NCBI GenBank assembly: GCA_937934705.1
Contig: CALGYY010000098.1
Location: forward strand, 1-64,000
From: an uncultured Bacteroidota bacterium
GTDB lineage: Bacteria > Bacteroidota > Bacteroidia > Bacteroidales > CAIWKO01
Length of the DNA stretch: 64,000 nucleotides
Direction of reading: 5' to 3'
Every line of letters starts with the position of its first letter. The first letter of the stretch is position 1. The notes beneath the pieces were generated by a model that searched no databases, was not told the origin of the DNA, and worked only from the letters and a program-made list of their open reading frames with translations. Of this stretch, positions 47,551-54,360 are shown one piece after another. The position numbers and the translations under genes are program-made.

Positions 47551-47558
47551 CAAAGATA
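47551..47558 (-). promoter_or_regulatory. -7 promoter box for the sigma factor gene
   Basis: Minus-strand TATCTTTG matches TAnnTTTG, 18 bases upstream of ATG 47532. No ordinary -33 element, so an ECF-type promoter is possible too. Confidence 0.45.
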
Positions 47559-47595
47559 TGAATTCTCCGGCCTTTTCATCATGACTCTATAAGGC

Positions 47596-48609
47596 TCATC
47601 CTTTTAAGGTCATTACCGGATCTACATGTGAAGAACCGAGACCGGCCTGCAGGGATGCGGCCCTGCAACCCCCAAGGCAGCGATCGTACAAGGTGCAGCC
47701 GTCACAGAACTCAGGTCTTTCGCTGAGCCAGGTCAGGGCGTGTTCCGAGCGGAAAATATCACTCAGTTTTTCTCTGAAAATATTGCCGGTACTGACGGGC
47801 GAATGGTTACAAAGACGAAGGTTTCCTTCAATATCCATGGTCACCGGCATCCTTTCCACTTGAGTGGAACAGGAGCCAAAACTGATATTCGGGTATTCTG
47901 CCGGATTCAACAGACAAAAAGGTGTGCATACATTGGAGCTGAGCTTCAGTCCAAGCGGTACCGCAAGCTGATCGGCCTCACGGAACGCCTGACGCAACTG
48001 CTCATGAGAGGGCAGAATTTCATGCGCTTCCCTGAATCCCTGCCCCCCGATATTATAGCGGTTCAGCATGATCTGCCGGCAACCCAGGGAATGAATGAAG
48101 TGAAGTGTACTTCCCAGATCTCCCGCATTCATCTTTGTGATTACGACAACCGGCACCACGTATGCACCCCCTTTCATCAGGCTGCGGATGCTGCGCACCG
48201 AGCGATCCCACGAACCGCTGACGCAGGTGATCCCGTCATGGACTTCAGGCAGATGTGAATGAACCGGTAATTCAAAAAGTTTGACCCCGAGCTTCATCAA
48301 GGTCTGGTAACGGCTCTCATCACCCCCGCTGCCATTGGTGATGATGGTCACACTTTTTCTTTTCAGGCGGACAAAAAGCGCGATCTCTTCGAAACGTTCA
48401 GCCAGCAACGGCTCTCCACCGGTGAAAGTGACATGTTTGACATCAGCCAGGCGAAAAAGTTTTTTGAGCACCCGTATGGCCCGCTGATAGGTGTATTCCG
48501 GAGACTTAACGGATGTGCCGGGAATTTTCCAGACATTGTAACAGTAGCGGCATTGAAGATTGCATGCCGCAGTGATTTCAAAGATAATATATGGAAGATG
48601 GTATTTCAA
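47596..48609 (-). CDS. Radical SAM protein with SPASM domain
   Basis: 337 residues. The radical SAM cluster motif is C16-x3-C20-x2-C23 in CNLQCRYCYN; FTGGEPLL follows at about residue 64. The C-terminal SPASM region has the cysteines GSCSTQ, LRLCNHS, FCDGC, DRCLGGCRAA expected for extra 4Fe-4S clusters. SPASM enzymes modify ribosomal peptides or proteins or act in cofactor synthesis. The gene 43 bases upstream on the same strand encodes a small Cys-Tyr-containing membrane protein that could be its substrate. Confidence 0.9.
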   Translation of the reverse strand: MKYHLPYIIFEITAACNLQCRYCYNVWKIPGTSVKSPEYTYQRAIRVLKKLFRLADVKHVTFTGGEPLLAERFEEIALFVRLKRKSVTIITNGSGGDESRYQTLMKLGVKLFELPVHSHLPEVHDGITCVSGSWDRSVRSIRSLMKGGAYVVPVVVITKMNAGDLGSTLHFIHSLGCRQIMLNRYNIGGQGFREAHEILPSHEQLRQAFREADQLAVPLGLKLSSNVCTPFCLLNPAEYPNISFGSCSTQVERMPVTMDIEGNLRLCNHSPVSTGNIFREKLSDIFRSEHALTWLSERPEFCDGCTLYDRCLGGCRAASLQAGLGSSHVDPVMTLKG

Positions 48610-48652
48610 TAAATCACGGCTTAATGAGGCGGTTTACGAACAAGCCTGAACA

Positions 48653-49033
48653 TCATTCATCAATGGGGGGTAAATAGCAGCGGATCATGTCTGGATCCGG
48701 CCCAAAGGTTGAAACTGAATCCTGTAATCCTCCCGCCTGAGCGTTTTTATTCTTTTTTTGATGTTTGGAGGTATCTATGCTGATTTTCCTGATATGGGAA
48801 GAATCAACACCACCCCCGCTCTCCTTCAGACTGTCGGCCGGGGCCATTTCGTAACAACTCGCTTGGGGAGGACTACAGGCGGCAAAGAAAGTCAGCGAGA
48901 GAATGAGGCCGCCACTGCGCAGTTTCAGACGCGTCAGCCAGGGTGAAGGCTTCAGCCAGACCAGGAAGCTTACGATCAGAAAGATCAATGTAATCAATGC
49001 GATCAGCAGGGGAATCAGAATTTCCTTTTTCAT
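48653..49033 (-). CDS. Small membrane protein with two Cys-Tyr motifs, possible radical SAM substrate
   Basis: 126 residues, not recognised. One strong membrane span (about 4-27), a basic stretch (LTRLKLRSGG), a second hydrophobic stretch ending FFAACSPPQASCYEMAPAD, then a hydrophilic tail rich in Ser, Lys and Asp that ends MIRCYLPPIDE. The two motifs CYEMAPAD (from C60) and CYLPPIDE (from C119) look like a repeated Cys-Tyr-x-x-Pro/Ala unit. Directly upstream of a radical SAM/SPASM gene in the same direction, the order typical of precursor then maturase. The role is inference. Confidence 0.6.
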   Translation of the reverse strand: MKKEILIPLLIALITLIFLIVSFLVWLKPSPWLTRLKLRSGGLILSLTFFAACSPPQASCYEMAPADSLKESGGGVDSSHIRKISIDTSKHQKKNKNAQAGGLQDSVSTFGPDPDMIRCYLPPIDE

Positions 49034-49079
49034 TATACTGGATGTTACCGGTCGAAGGAGGATGATAAAATTACGATCA

Positions 49080-49736
49080 TTAATACCGGATCAGGTTACC
49101 GGAACTGAAGTGCCCCTTGATCATGTTCTCAAAGGTCAGCCGGGTACTTACTGTTCTGTCGCCCTCTGTTTTGGATTTGATGTTCTTTACGCTTTTCACC
49201 GCAGAGGGCAATTCAATAATGTTATTGTAGTAGATCACCGAGTAAAACATATCATTGAACCCGCTTGACTTCACATTCTTCATGGCCTTCTGAACAAAGG
49301 GTCCCAGGTCTTTCTTCCTGACCTTGTGCCGGGTGATCTTGTAAAGATCAGGGAATATCCCCTGCTTTTCTGCTCCCATCAAAAGATAAACCGCCTTGTT
49401 CAGGTTCGCGGAACGATCGAAACAGAAACGAATGATAAAAACACCATTCTTGTCATCAGAAGATGAAATAACATCACGGATGCCCTTCTGATCCTTCAGT
49501 ATGTCCGGAGCCTCACGTACGGTTTTTCTGATCTTTTCAATCAGACTCACGTCGAAACCGGTATTCTGACTGTTGAGTGCCGAAGCCAGACTGCCCATGT
49601 CGAGCTTCAGCTCGATCTTTCCGGATCCGTCAGGATTCACCGTAACTTTCTCCGTGAGTTCAATGCAGGAAGAGAAGAACAGCATAGCTGTCGACAGCAC
49701 GATGATCCCCCTTCCGATCCTGGTGATTTTCCTCAT
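49080..49736 (-). CDS. Lipoprotein, unknown function
   Basis: 218 residues with signal TAMLFFSSCIELTEKVTV, acylated Cys near residue 24. The start of the mature part, ELTEKVTVNPDGSGKIELKL, is like short Bacteroidota lipoproteins with a quasi-repeated beta strand pattern. Function unknown. Lies 46 bases upstream of the small Cys-Tyr protein and could belong to the same transcript. Confidence 0.7.
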   Translation of the reverse strand: MRKITRIGRGIIVLSTAMLFFSSCIELTEKVTVNPDGSGKIELKLDMGSLASALNSQNTGFDVSLIEKIRKTVREAPDILKDQKGIRDVISSSDDKNGVFIIRFCFDRSANLNKAVYLLMGAEKQGIFPDLYKITRHKVRKKDLGPFVQKAMKNVKSSGFNDMFYSVIYYNNIIELPSAVKSVKNIKSKTEGDRTVSTRLTFENMIKGHFSSGNLIRY

Positions 49737-49754
49737 GTGTTAGTTTCAGTCCTG

Positions 49755-49762
49755 CAAATATA
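49755..49762 (-). promoter_or_regulatory. -7 promoter box for the 49736 lipoprotein gene
   Basis: Minus-strand TATATTTG matches TAnnTTTG, 18 bases upstream of the ATG. It could drive the lipoprotein, Cys-Tyr protein and radical SAM genes together. Confidence 0.45.
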
Positions 49763-49850
49763 ATGGAAAGCAGCAGAATCAGGACCCTTTCCACTTGTCC
49801 CCATGTAATCATGATTTATAACAGCGAATCCCCACCCGCTTCACTGAATC

Positions 49851-49880
49851 AAAAAAAAAGGGCCGCCATGGAGGCAGCCC
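49851..49880 (-). terminator. Rho-independent terminator
   Basis: Read on the minus strand: GGGCTGCC (49880-49873), five-base loop, GGCGGCCC (49867-49860), then nine T. One U-G pair in an otherwise full eight-pair stem. Ends the TonB-C gene at 49918. Confidence 0.85.
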
Positions 49881-49917
49881 CGTCACTCTAACCAAAAAGC
49901 AACATGAAAACCAGCGT

Positions 49918-50256
49918 CTATAATATTTTGAAAACGAATTTCATCTGGTACATCTGGCCGCTTACAATTTCTGAGGACTGAAGCCTGAAGTTCCCCAGCC
50001 GCTCCCGGACGTAAGTTCCCAGTACTTCTTCACTGTAATTGATGTCGCTGATGTTGATCCTGCCATCCTCTTCTACGGAGAAACTGATCAGCACGAATCC
50101 CTCAATCCCGGCCTTTACGGCGTATTCAGGGTAATTGATCTCTGCCCAGATCTGTTCGGTGAGTCCCGGCTCACGGTCAGGATATGCAGGTGAGGCGAAT
50201 GCACTTAAACTGATGAAGCTTAAAATGAGACCCGCTAAAACTATTTTTGATTTCAT
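49918..50256 (-). CDS. Exported TonB C-terminal-domain protein
   Basis: 112 residues from ATG 50256 with signal peptide MKSKIVLAGLILSFISLSAF. The rest is a single TonB-C-like domain: INYPEYAVKAGIEGFVLISF, SVEEDGRINISDI, and VRERLGNFRLQS. No transmembrane anchor or proline linker, so it is not a full TonB; it is a free periplasmic domain. The frame opens at 50307, but the signal peptide fixes the later start. Confidence 0.8.
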   Translation of the reverse strand: MKSKIVLAGLILSFISLSAFASPAYPDREPGLTEQIWAEINYPEYAVKAGIEGFVLISFSVEEDGRINISDINYSEEVLGTYVRERLGNFRLQSSEIVSGQMYQMKFVFKIL

Positions 50257-50393
50257 AATGCAAATTTTTATTGGTTGATGTTCTCTTGTTGCCATTTCCC
50301 GTGCCAAACCTTATAATAAGATGAAAAACAACACGTTAAGTGGCAATTGCTTTGAAATTGTATTTGTATTTTCTGTCCGTTAAAAACACACTT

Positions 50394-50424
50394 TGTCCGC
50401 TATCGGACACCTCCGGATGGTGTT
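50394..50424. other. Small inverted repeats upstream of the TonB-C gene
   Basis: TGTCCG-CTAT-CGGACA (50394-50409) overlaps ACACC-TCCGGAT-GGTGT just to its right. The 252-base gap between the TonB-C gene and rsmI holds nothing else recognisable. Confidence 0.3.
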
Positions 50425-50508
50425 TATGTCATTTGACGGACCTCAAGCCCGAAATGTTACCGGGGGATGAAAAAATGTTACGGGAAATTTGTTTTCCTGT
50501 GATCGGAA

Positions 50509-51189
50509 TCAGCGTGAATACTCGCTTCCGGCAATGATGAGCACGATTTCCCCTTTTACGGTTTTGGTGCTGAAGTACGACAGGAGCGACTCCAGGCTGC
50601 CCCTTTGTATCTCCTCATGTATTTTGGAGATCTCCCTGACCACGGCCGCATTCCTCCCGGCACCCAAATGAGGAATGAGTTCGGTGAGGGTTTTGATCAG
50701 CCGGAAAGGGGATTCATAGAGGATCATGGTGCATTTCACTCCGGCGAGCTCTCTGATCCTGCTCTGCCGTCCTTTTTTATGGGGAAGGAAACCGGCAAAA
50801 AGGAATTGATCACTGGGTAAACCCGAAACGGCCAGAGCAGGGACAAAGGCCGTGGCTCCGGGTAAACAGGATACTTCAATTCCAGCTTCAGCACAGGCAC
50901 GCACCAGCAGGAAACCGGGATCACTGATGCCCGGGGTTCCGGCGTCGGTGATCATGGCCACATGGTTTCCCTCCAGGATTTTTTCCACGATGCTGTTCAC
51001 CCGCTGGTGCTCATTGTGGGCATGGAAAGAAAGAAGCGGTTTACGGATGTCGTAGTGTTTCAGCAGCACCCCGCTGGTGCGGGTGTCTTCGGCAATGATC
51101 AGGTCTGACTCCTTCAGAATACGGATGGCCCTGAGAGTCATATCCTCAAGATTTCCAACGGGAGTAGGGACCAGGGTCAGGGAAGACAT
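50509..51189 (-). CDS. rsmI: 16S rRNA (cytidine1402-2'-O)-methyltransferase
   Basis: Methylates C1402 of 16S rRNA in the decoding centre. 226 residues with family motifs VPTPVGNLEDMTLRAIRIL, DLIIAEDTRTSG, ITDAGTPGISDPG (SAM-binding) and LPGATAFVPALAVSGL; YESPFRL follows. Stands alone, not next to the usual lppC/yraN neighbours of other phyla. Confidence 0.96.
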   Translation of the reverse strand: MSSLTLVPTPVGNLEDMTLRAIRILKESDLIIAEDTRTSGVLLKHYDIRKPLLSFHAHNEHQRVNSIVEKILEGNHVAMITDAGTPGISDPGFLLVRACAEAGIEVSCLPGATAFVPALAVSGLPSDQFLFAGFLPHKKGRQSRIRELAGVKCTMILYESPFRLIKTLTELIPHLGAGRNAAVVREISKIHEEIQRGSLESLLSYFSTKTVKGEIVLIIAGSEYSR

Positions 51190-51276
51190 AGGGCGATTTT
51201 AGGGTAAAAGTAAAATTATTTTCCGGTCATCATCCTGATCACCCTTCAAAACATCCTTTCATCTTTTCTCCCTGAT

Positions 51277-52482
51277 TTAGGGAACATAGAGCACGTAGCT
51301 GATTCCGAAGGCTTCGGTGTCGAGGTTGCGCAGGTCAATGGTGCGGGCTTCCGAATATGGTGACTGGAAAAGTGTCATGGTGAAGTTGGCATTTCCGGTC
51401 GACAGATTGCAAAGGGTATCTGTGGGCACACCGTCGATGCTCACCTCCAGGTGGGCCGAATGATCGGTGCTGATCTGATACACCAGGGCGCACTCTCTCC
51501 AGGTGCAGAGGATTTGAAGATGCGCATTCTTGCTCGCGGGCACCAGTCCCAAACGGCCGGCCTCCCGCTCCACGAAGTCCCAGCCTTCGTTGCTGGTACA
51601 TACCGCACTTTGGGTGAGCTTTAGCACACCGGCGTTTTCGTAACGGTCAGTAAAATAATTCGGGGGCAATCCCGGCCATGTTTCAGAAGGATGGTAATAG
51701 CTGTAAGCGGTGCTTAGATAACGGTAAAGAAGCAGTGCTTTCAATAAGTGTCCCTGATCGTTGGGGTGGATATCATCCACATAAAGGTCTTCCCATTGTA
51801 TCAGTCCGCTCTGAATAAAGGGCCTTATGGCAGCACCCATCGAGATGACCGGAAGTCCGTAGTAGCGGCCGAGCTGTTCATGTACGGCCTGAATCACGGG
51901 ATTTCCGTGACGGTATTCTGATAACAGGAGGATGACGGGCGTGCCCGTTTTCAGACATTTGCGCAGCAGTCCTTCCAGTGTTAAACGCACCTGAAGCGCG
52001 TCTTCTTCCCTGTCGTTCACGGCAAATTCCACTACGATCAGGTCAGGCGCTTCCTTCAGCAGGTCGTCATCCACCCGGCAGCAGCCGAAATAGGTTCCGG
52101 TGGCGCCATAGCCCCTCACAACGGATGTAAACTGCAATCCGTCAAACGACTTGTTCATCAGCAAAGTCAACACTTCCGGATAGGATTTGTCAGGCGTGCT
52201 GGCCATGGCTGAACCTGTGATGGATCCTCCGATGAAGCCCAGGCGGATGAGGCCCCCGTTCCTGAATTTCGAAAACAGATGCTGCATTCTTCTCTGATCC
52301 CCTTCGTATACCAGGGATGTATGCTGCATTCCGCTGCCCGGCAGCATAAGGCCGTCAACAAGCAGGCTGGTGTCCCAATCGTTTCGCAGGTATTCAGGCG
52401 GCGGGGAAAAAGGCTCGTCGGTGCGGCAGGCGGCGGTCCACAACAGAACCAGAAGTATACCTGCCCGTGTTAAATGCTTCAT
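51277..52482 (-). CDS. SGNH/GDSL-type hydrolase lipoprotein
   Basis: 401 residues from ATG 52482 with lipoprotein signal LLVLLWTAACRTDE. SGNH blocks: nucleophile Ser in FIGGSITGSAMAS, Gly/Asn in VVEFAVNDREED, and the Asp-x-x-His pair in VDDIHPNDQGH. The last 130 residues are a beta-rich part (about 290-401) such as a carbohydrate-binding module. Likely an esterase that removes acetyl or other acyl groups from glycans at the cell surface. A -7 box is at 52508-52515. Confidence 0.85.
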   Translation of the reverse strand: MKHLTRAGILLVLLWTAACRTDEPFSPPPEYLRNDWDTSLLVDGLMLPGSGMQHTSLVYEGDQRRMQHLFSKFRNGGLIRLGFIGGSITGSAMASTPDKSYPEVLTLLMNKSFDGLQFTSVVRGYGATGTYFGCCRVDDDLLKEAPDLIVVEFAVNDREEDALQVRLTLEGLLRKCLKTGTPVILLLSEYRHGNPVIQAVHEQLGRYYGLPVISMGAAIRPFIQSGLIQWEDLYVDDIHPNDQGHLLKALLLYRYLSTAYSYYHPSETWPGLPPNYFTDRYENAGVLKLTQSAVCTSNEGWDFVEREAGRLGLVPASKNAHLQILCTWRECALVYQISTDHSAHLEVSIDGVPTDTLCNLSTGNANFTMTLFQSPYSEARTIDLRNLDTEAFGISYVLYVP

Positions 52483-52507
52483 GATATTTTTGTTTTTGTT
52501 TTCCGGA

Positions 52508-52515
52508 CAAAAATA
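52508..52515 (-). promoter_or_regulatory. -7 promoter box for the SGNH hydrolase gene
   Basis: Minus-strand TATTTTTG matches TAnnTTTG, 25 bases upstream of ATG 52482. Confidence 0.45.
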
Positions 52516-52569
52516 CATGAATTCAAGACATATTAAAATGCGTTAATGTTGCATGTCTTCTGATCCGCT

Positions 52570-53289
52570 TCATGAGCGGCCGAGGAGATCCCTGATGACC
52601 ACGGAGGCACAGTGACAGCCGAAGACAACGGGCATGTAGGAAATGGTACCGATCACCGATTTCTTATTCTGTTCGCCTTCCTGGTGCCGGATGGCGCTTT
52701 TGATCACAACTTCGGGGGAGAACACTGCTTTGACGCCGCTGACCACACCCAGCTTGCGCAATCGCTTGCGGATGTCGTAAGCGAAAGTGCACTGGTAGGT
52801 CTCCGAAAGATCCACCGCCCTGACCTGTGAAGGATCAAGCTTGGCGCCCGATCCCATGGAGCTGACCACCGGCAGTTGCCGTTGCACGCAATGCGCAATC
52901 AGCCAGATCTTGGGCGACAGGGTATCGATGGCGTCGACCACATAATCGTATTTCGCGGCATCGAGCAGGTTTTCAGTCTTTTCGTCTTTGATATACTCAC
53001 TGAAGCGTATCAGACGGAGTGCGGGATTGATATCCATCAGTCTTTCGCCCACCACATCGGTTTTCAATCGTCCGAGGGTGGAACAGAGGGCCGGCAGTTG
53101 CCGGTTACGGTTGCTGTCGGCCACGGTATCGGCATCGAGGAGGGTGAGGGTTCCGATGCCCGCCCGGCAGAGCATTTCCGCTGCAGCTGCGCCCACACCA
53201 CCGAGGCCGGCCACCAGTATATGTGATTCCTCCAGACGGGATACACCATCAGGTCCAATGATCATTTCGGTACGTGAGCGCCAGGGCAT
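52570..53289 (-). CDS. tcdA: tRNA threonylcarbamoyladenosine dehydratase (TcdA/ThiF family)
   Basis: Uses ATP to cyclise t6A37 in tRNAs. 239 residues from ATG 53289. The E1-like nucleotide site is VAGLGGVGAAAAEMLCRAG, followed by LLDADTVADSNRNRQLPA and VDAIDTLSPK. The open frame runs on to 53502, but that extension is only the translated 9-base repeat array (Thr/Phe/Leu/Val periodic), so it is not real protein. General ThiF-type activity cannot be excluded. Confidence 0.9.
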   Translation of the reverse strand: MPWRSRTEMIIGPDGVSRLEESHILVAGLGGVGAAAAEMLCRAGIGTLTLLDADTVADSNRNRQLPALCSTLGRLKTDVVGERLMDINPALRLIRFSEYIKDEKTENLLDAAKYDYVVDAIDTLSPKIWLIAHCVQRQLPVVSSMGSGAKLDPSQVRAVDLSETYQCTFAYDIRKRLRKLGVVSGVKAVFSPEVVIKSAIRHQEGEQNKKSVIGTISYMPVVFGCHCASVVIRDLLGRS

Positions 53290-53305
53290 GGGGCAAAGGT
53301 AGGAA

Positions 53306-53458
53306 AAGGTGAACAAGGTGAACAAGGTGACGGAGGTGATGGAGGTGATGGAGGTGAACAAGGTGACGGAGGTGACGAAGGTGACGAAGGTGAACAAGGT
53401 GAACAAGGTGAACAAGGTGAACGAGGTGACGGAGGTGAACGAGGTGACGGAGGTGATG
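53306..53458. repeat. Array of seventeen 9-base repeats (left)
   Basis: Units of the form RAGGTGAAC, RAGGTGACG or RAGGTGATG follow each other without gaps from 53306 to 53458, with a worn unit after. Seven-base core AGGTGAN is constant; the last two bases switch among AC, CG, TG. Ends 17 bases before the promoter box of the four-helix-bundle gene; the opposite-strand copy of the same array lies beyond that gene. Confidence 0.95.
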
Positions 53459-53475
53459 GAGTGAAATGAATCAAG

Positions 53476-53483
53476 TACTTTTG
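53476..53483 (+). promoter_or_regulatory. -7 promoter box for the four-helix-bundle gene
   Basis: TACTTTTG matches TAnnTTTG, 20 bases upstream of ATG 53504. The place of the -33 element falls inside the last repeat of the left array, so array changes could alter expression. Confidence 0.5.
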
Positions 53484-53503
53484 TCAAAAACAAATAAATC
53501 ACT

Positions 53504-53869
53504 ATGAAAAGTCACAAAGATCTTAATGCCTGGAAGGCTTCAATGTCGCTGGTTTCGGAGATTTATCGAATCACAGGGACATTCCCAAAACAAGAGTTAT
53601 TTGGATTATCAAGCCAAATGCGTCGGGCTGCTGTTTCCATCCCTGCGAATATTGCGGAGGGTGCTGCCAGAAGAAGCACGCGTGAGTTCATTCAATTCCT
53701 TTATGTTGCACAGGGGAGTCTTTCTGAATTGGAGACTCAGTGTTTAATATCGGAAGACCTTGGCTATCTTTCGAAAGAAACAGAGAAGAAGATCGAATCT
53801 CAAATAATTCTGATTCGATTCCAGATTCTTGGACTCATTAAGGCGCTGAAAAACAAGTCTTTATACTGA
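53504..53869 (+). CDS. Four-helix-bundle protein (bS23 / 23S rRNA intervening-sequence family)
   Basis: 121 residues, wholly helical. Family landmarks: KDLNAWKASMSLVSEIYRIT, FPKQELFGLSSQMRRAAVSI, PANIAEGAARRST, EFIQFLYVAQGSLSELETQ. Proteins of this family were first seen as inserts in 23S rRNA genes of some bacteria and are related to the Avd protein of diversity-generating retroelements; here no rRNA gene or reverse transcriptase is near. Flanked on both sides by 9-base repeat arrays in inverted orientation. Function of the stand-alone form is unknown. Confidence 0.93.
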   Translation: MKSHKDLNAWKASMSLVSEIYRITGTFPKQELFGLSSQMRRAAVSIPANIAEGAARRSTREFIQFLYVAQGSLSELETQCLISEDLGYLSKETEKKIESQIILIRFQILGLIKALKNKSLY

Positions 53870-53949
53870 AGACATAAACTATCTGCACGACACAGTTCAG
53901 TGAACACTTCCCCCGTTCACCCTGATAACCTTTGCCCCTCTCTTCCCTT

Positions 53950-54058
53950 GTTCACCCTCCGTCACCTCCGTCACCTCCGTCACCTTGTTCACCTCCGTCA
54001 CCTCCGTCACCTTGTTCACCTCCGTCACCCTGTTCACCTCGTTCACCCTGTTCACCTT
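53950..54058. repeat. Array of twelve 9-base repeats (right, inverted)
   Basis: Units such as GTTCACCTC, CGTCACCTC, CGTCACCTT and GTTCACCCT, the reverse complements of the left-array units. They run from 53950 to 54058 with one extra base in the first unit. Together with the left array they form long inverted repeats around the four-helix-bundle gene. Confidence 0.95.
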
Positions 54059-54082
54059 CCTTCCCGAAATTTTTCCCCTCCT

Positions 54083-54113
54083 CTTGCATTATTCCATTTT
54101 TTTTCTACTTTTG
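54083..54113 (+). promoter_or_regulatory. Promoter for tRNA-Gln
   Basis: CTTG at 54083-54086, 19 bases, then TACTTTTG at 54106-54113 (full TAnnTTTG). The tRNA begins 12 bases further on. Confidence 0.6.
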
Positions 54114-54124
54114 CCCCCTCATTC

Positions 54125-54197
54125 TGTCCCGTGGTGTAATTGGCAACACGTCTGACTCTGGATCAGAAGAGTCCAGGTTCGACCCCTGGCGGGACAA
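54125..54197 (+). tRNA. tRNA-Gln (anticodon CTG)
   Basis: A 73-base cloverleaf: acceptor TGTCCCG/CGGGACA, D stem GTGT/ACAC with GG in the loop, anticodon stem TCTGA/TCAGA with loop CTCTGGA (anticodon CTG), T stem CCAGG/CCTGG with TTCGACC loop, discriminator A. CCA is not encoded. A promoter lies upstream and a terminator at 54245-54282. Confidence 0.95.
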
Positions 54198-54201
54198 CAA
54201 G

Positions 54202-54236
54202 CAGTCAACAGTTAGCAGTCAGCAGTTAACAGTTGG
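54202..54236 (+). repeat. Five 7-base repeats after tRNA-Gln
   Basis: CAGTCAA, CAGTTAG, CAGTCAG, CAGTTAA, CAGTTGG in direct succession, starting 4 bases after the tRNA. Same heptamer family as at the dinB 3' end (29475-29502). Confidence 0.85.
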
Positions 54237-54244
54237 CGAAAAGG

Positions 54245-54282
54245 AAAGGGCTTCAGGAGTTTTATGCTGGGCCCTTTTTTTT
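54245..54282 (+). terminator. Rho-independent terminator of tRNA-Gln
   Basis: AAAGGGC (54245-54251) and GCCCTTT (54271-54277) with a T-run to 54282. Confidence 0.75.
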
Positions 54283-54360
54283 GCCGGAGAATGGCCAAAC
54301 AAATTAAGGGTTTCGGGCATTGTTCAGCGTCTTCAGAGGTTACACGTGTAATCATCGACA

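Noticed and set aside
53290..53502. N-terminal extension of the ThiF/TcdA frame and the antisense Ser-Pro-rich frame
   Set aside because: Both are translations of the 9-base repeat array; the E1-like fold begins at ATG 53289.
53504..53869. Diversity-generating retroelement (Avd-like protein)
   Set aside because: No reverse transcriptase, template repeat or variable repeat is seen; the protein fits the stand-alone bS23 family.
53306..54058. CRISPR array
   Set aside because: Repeat unit is 9 bases with no unique spacers and no cas genes nearby.
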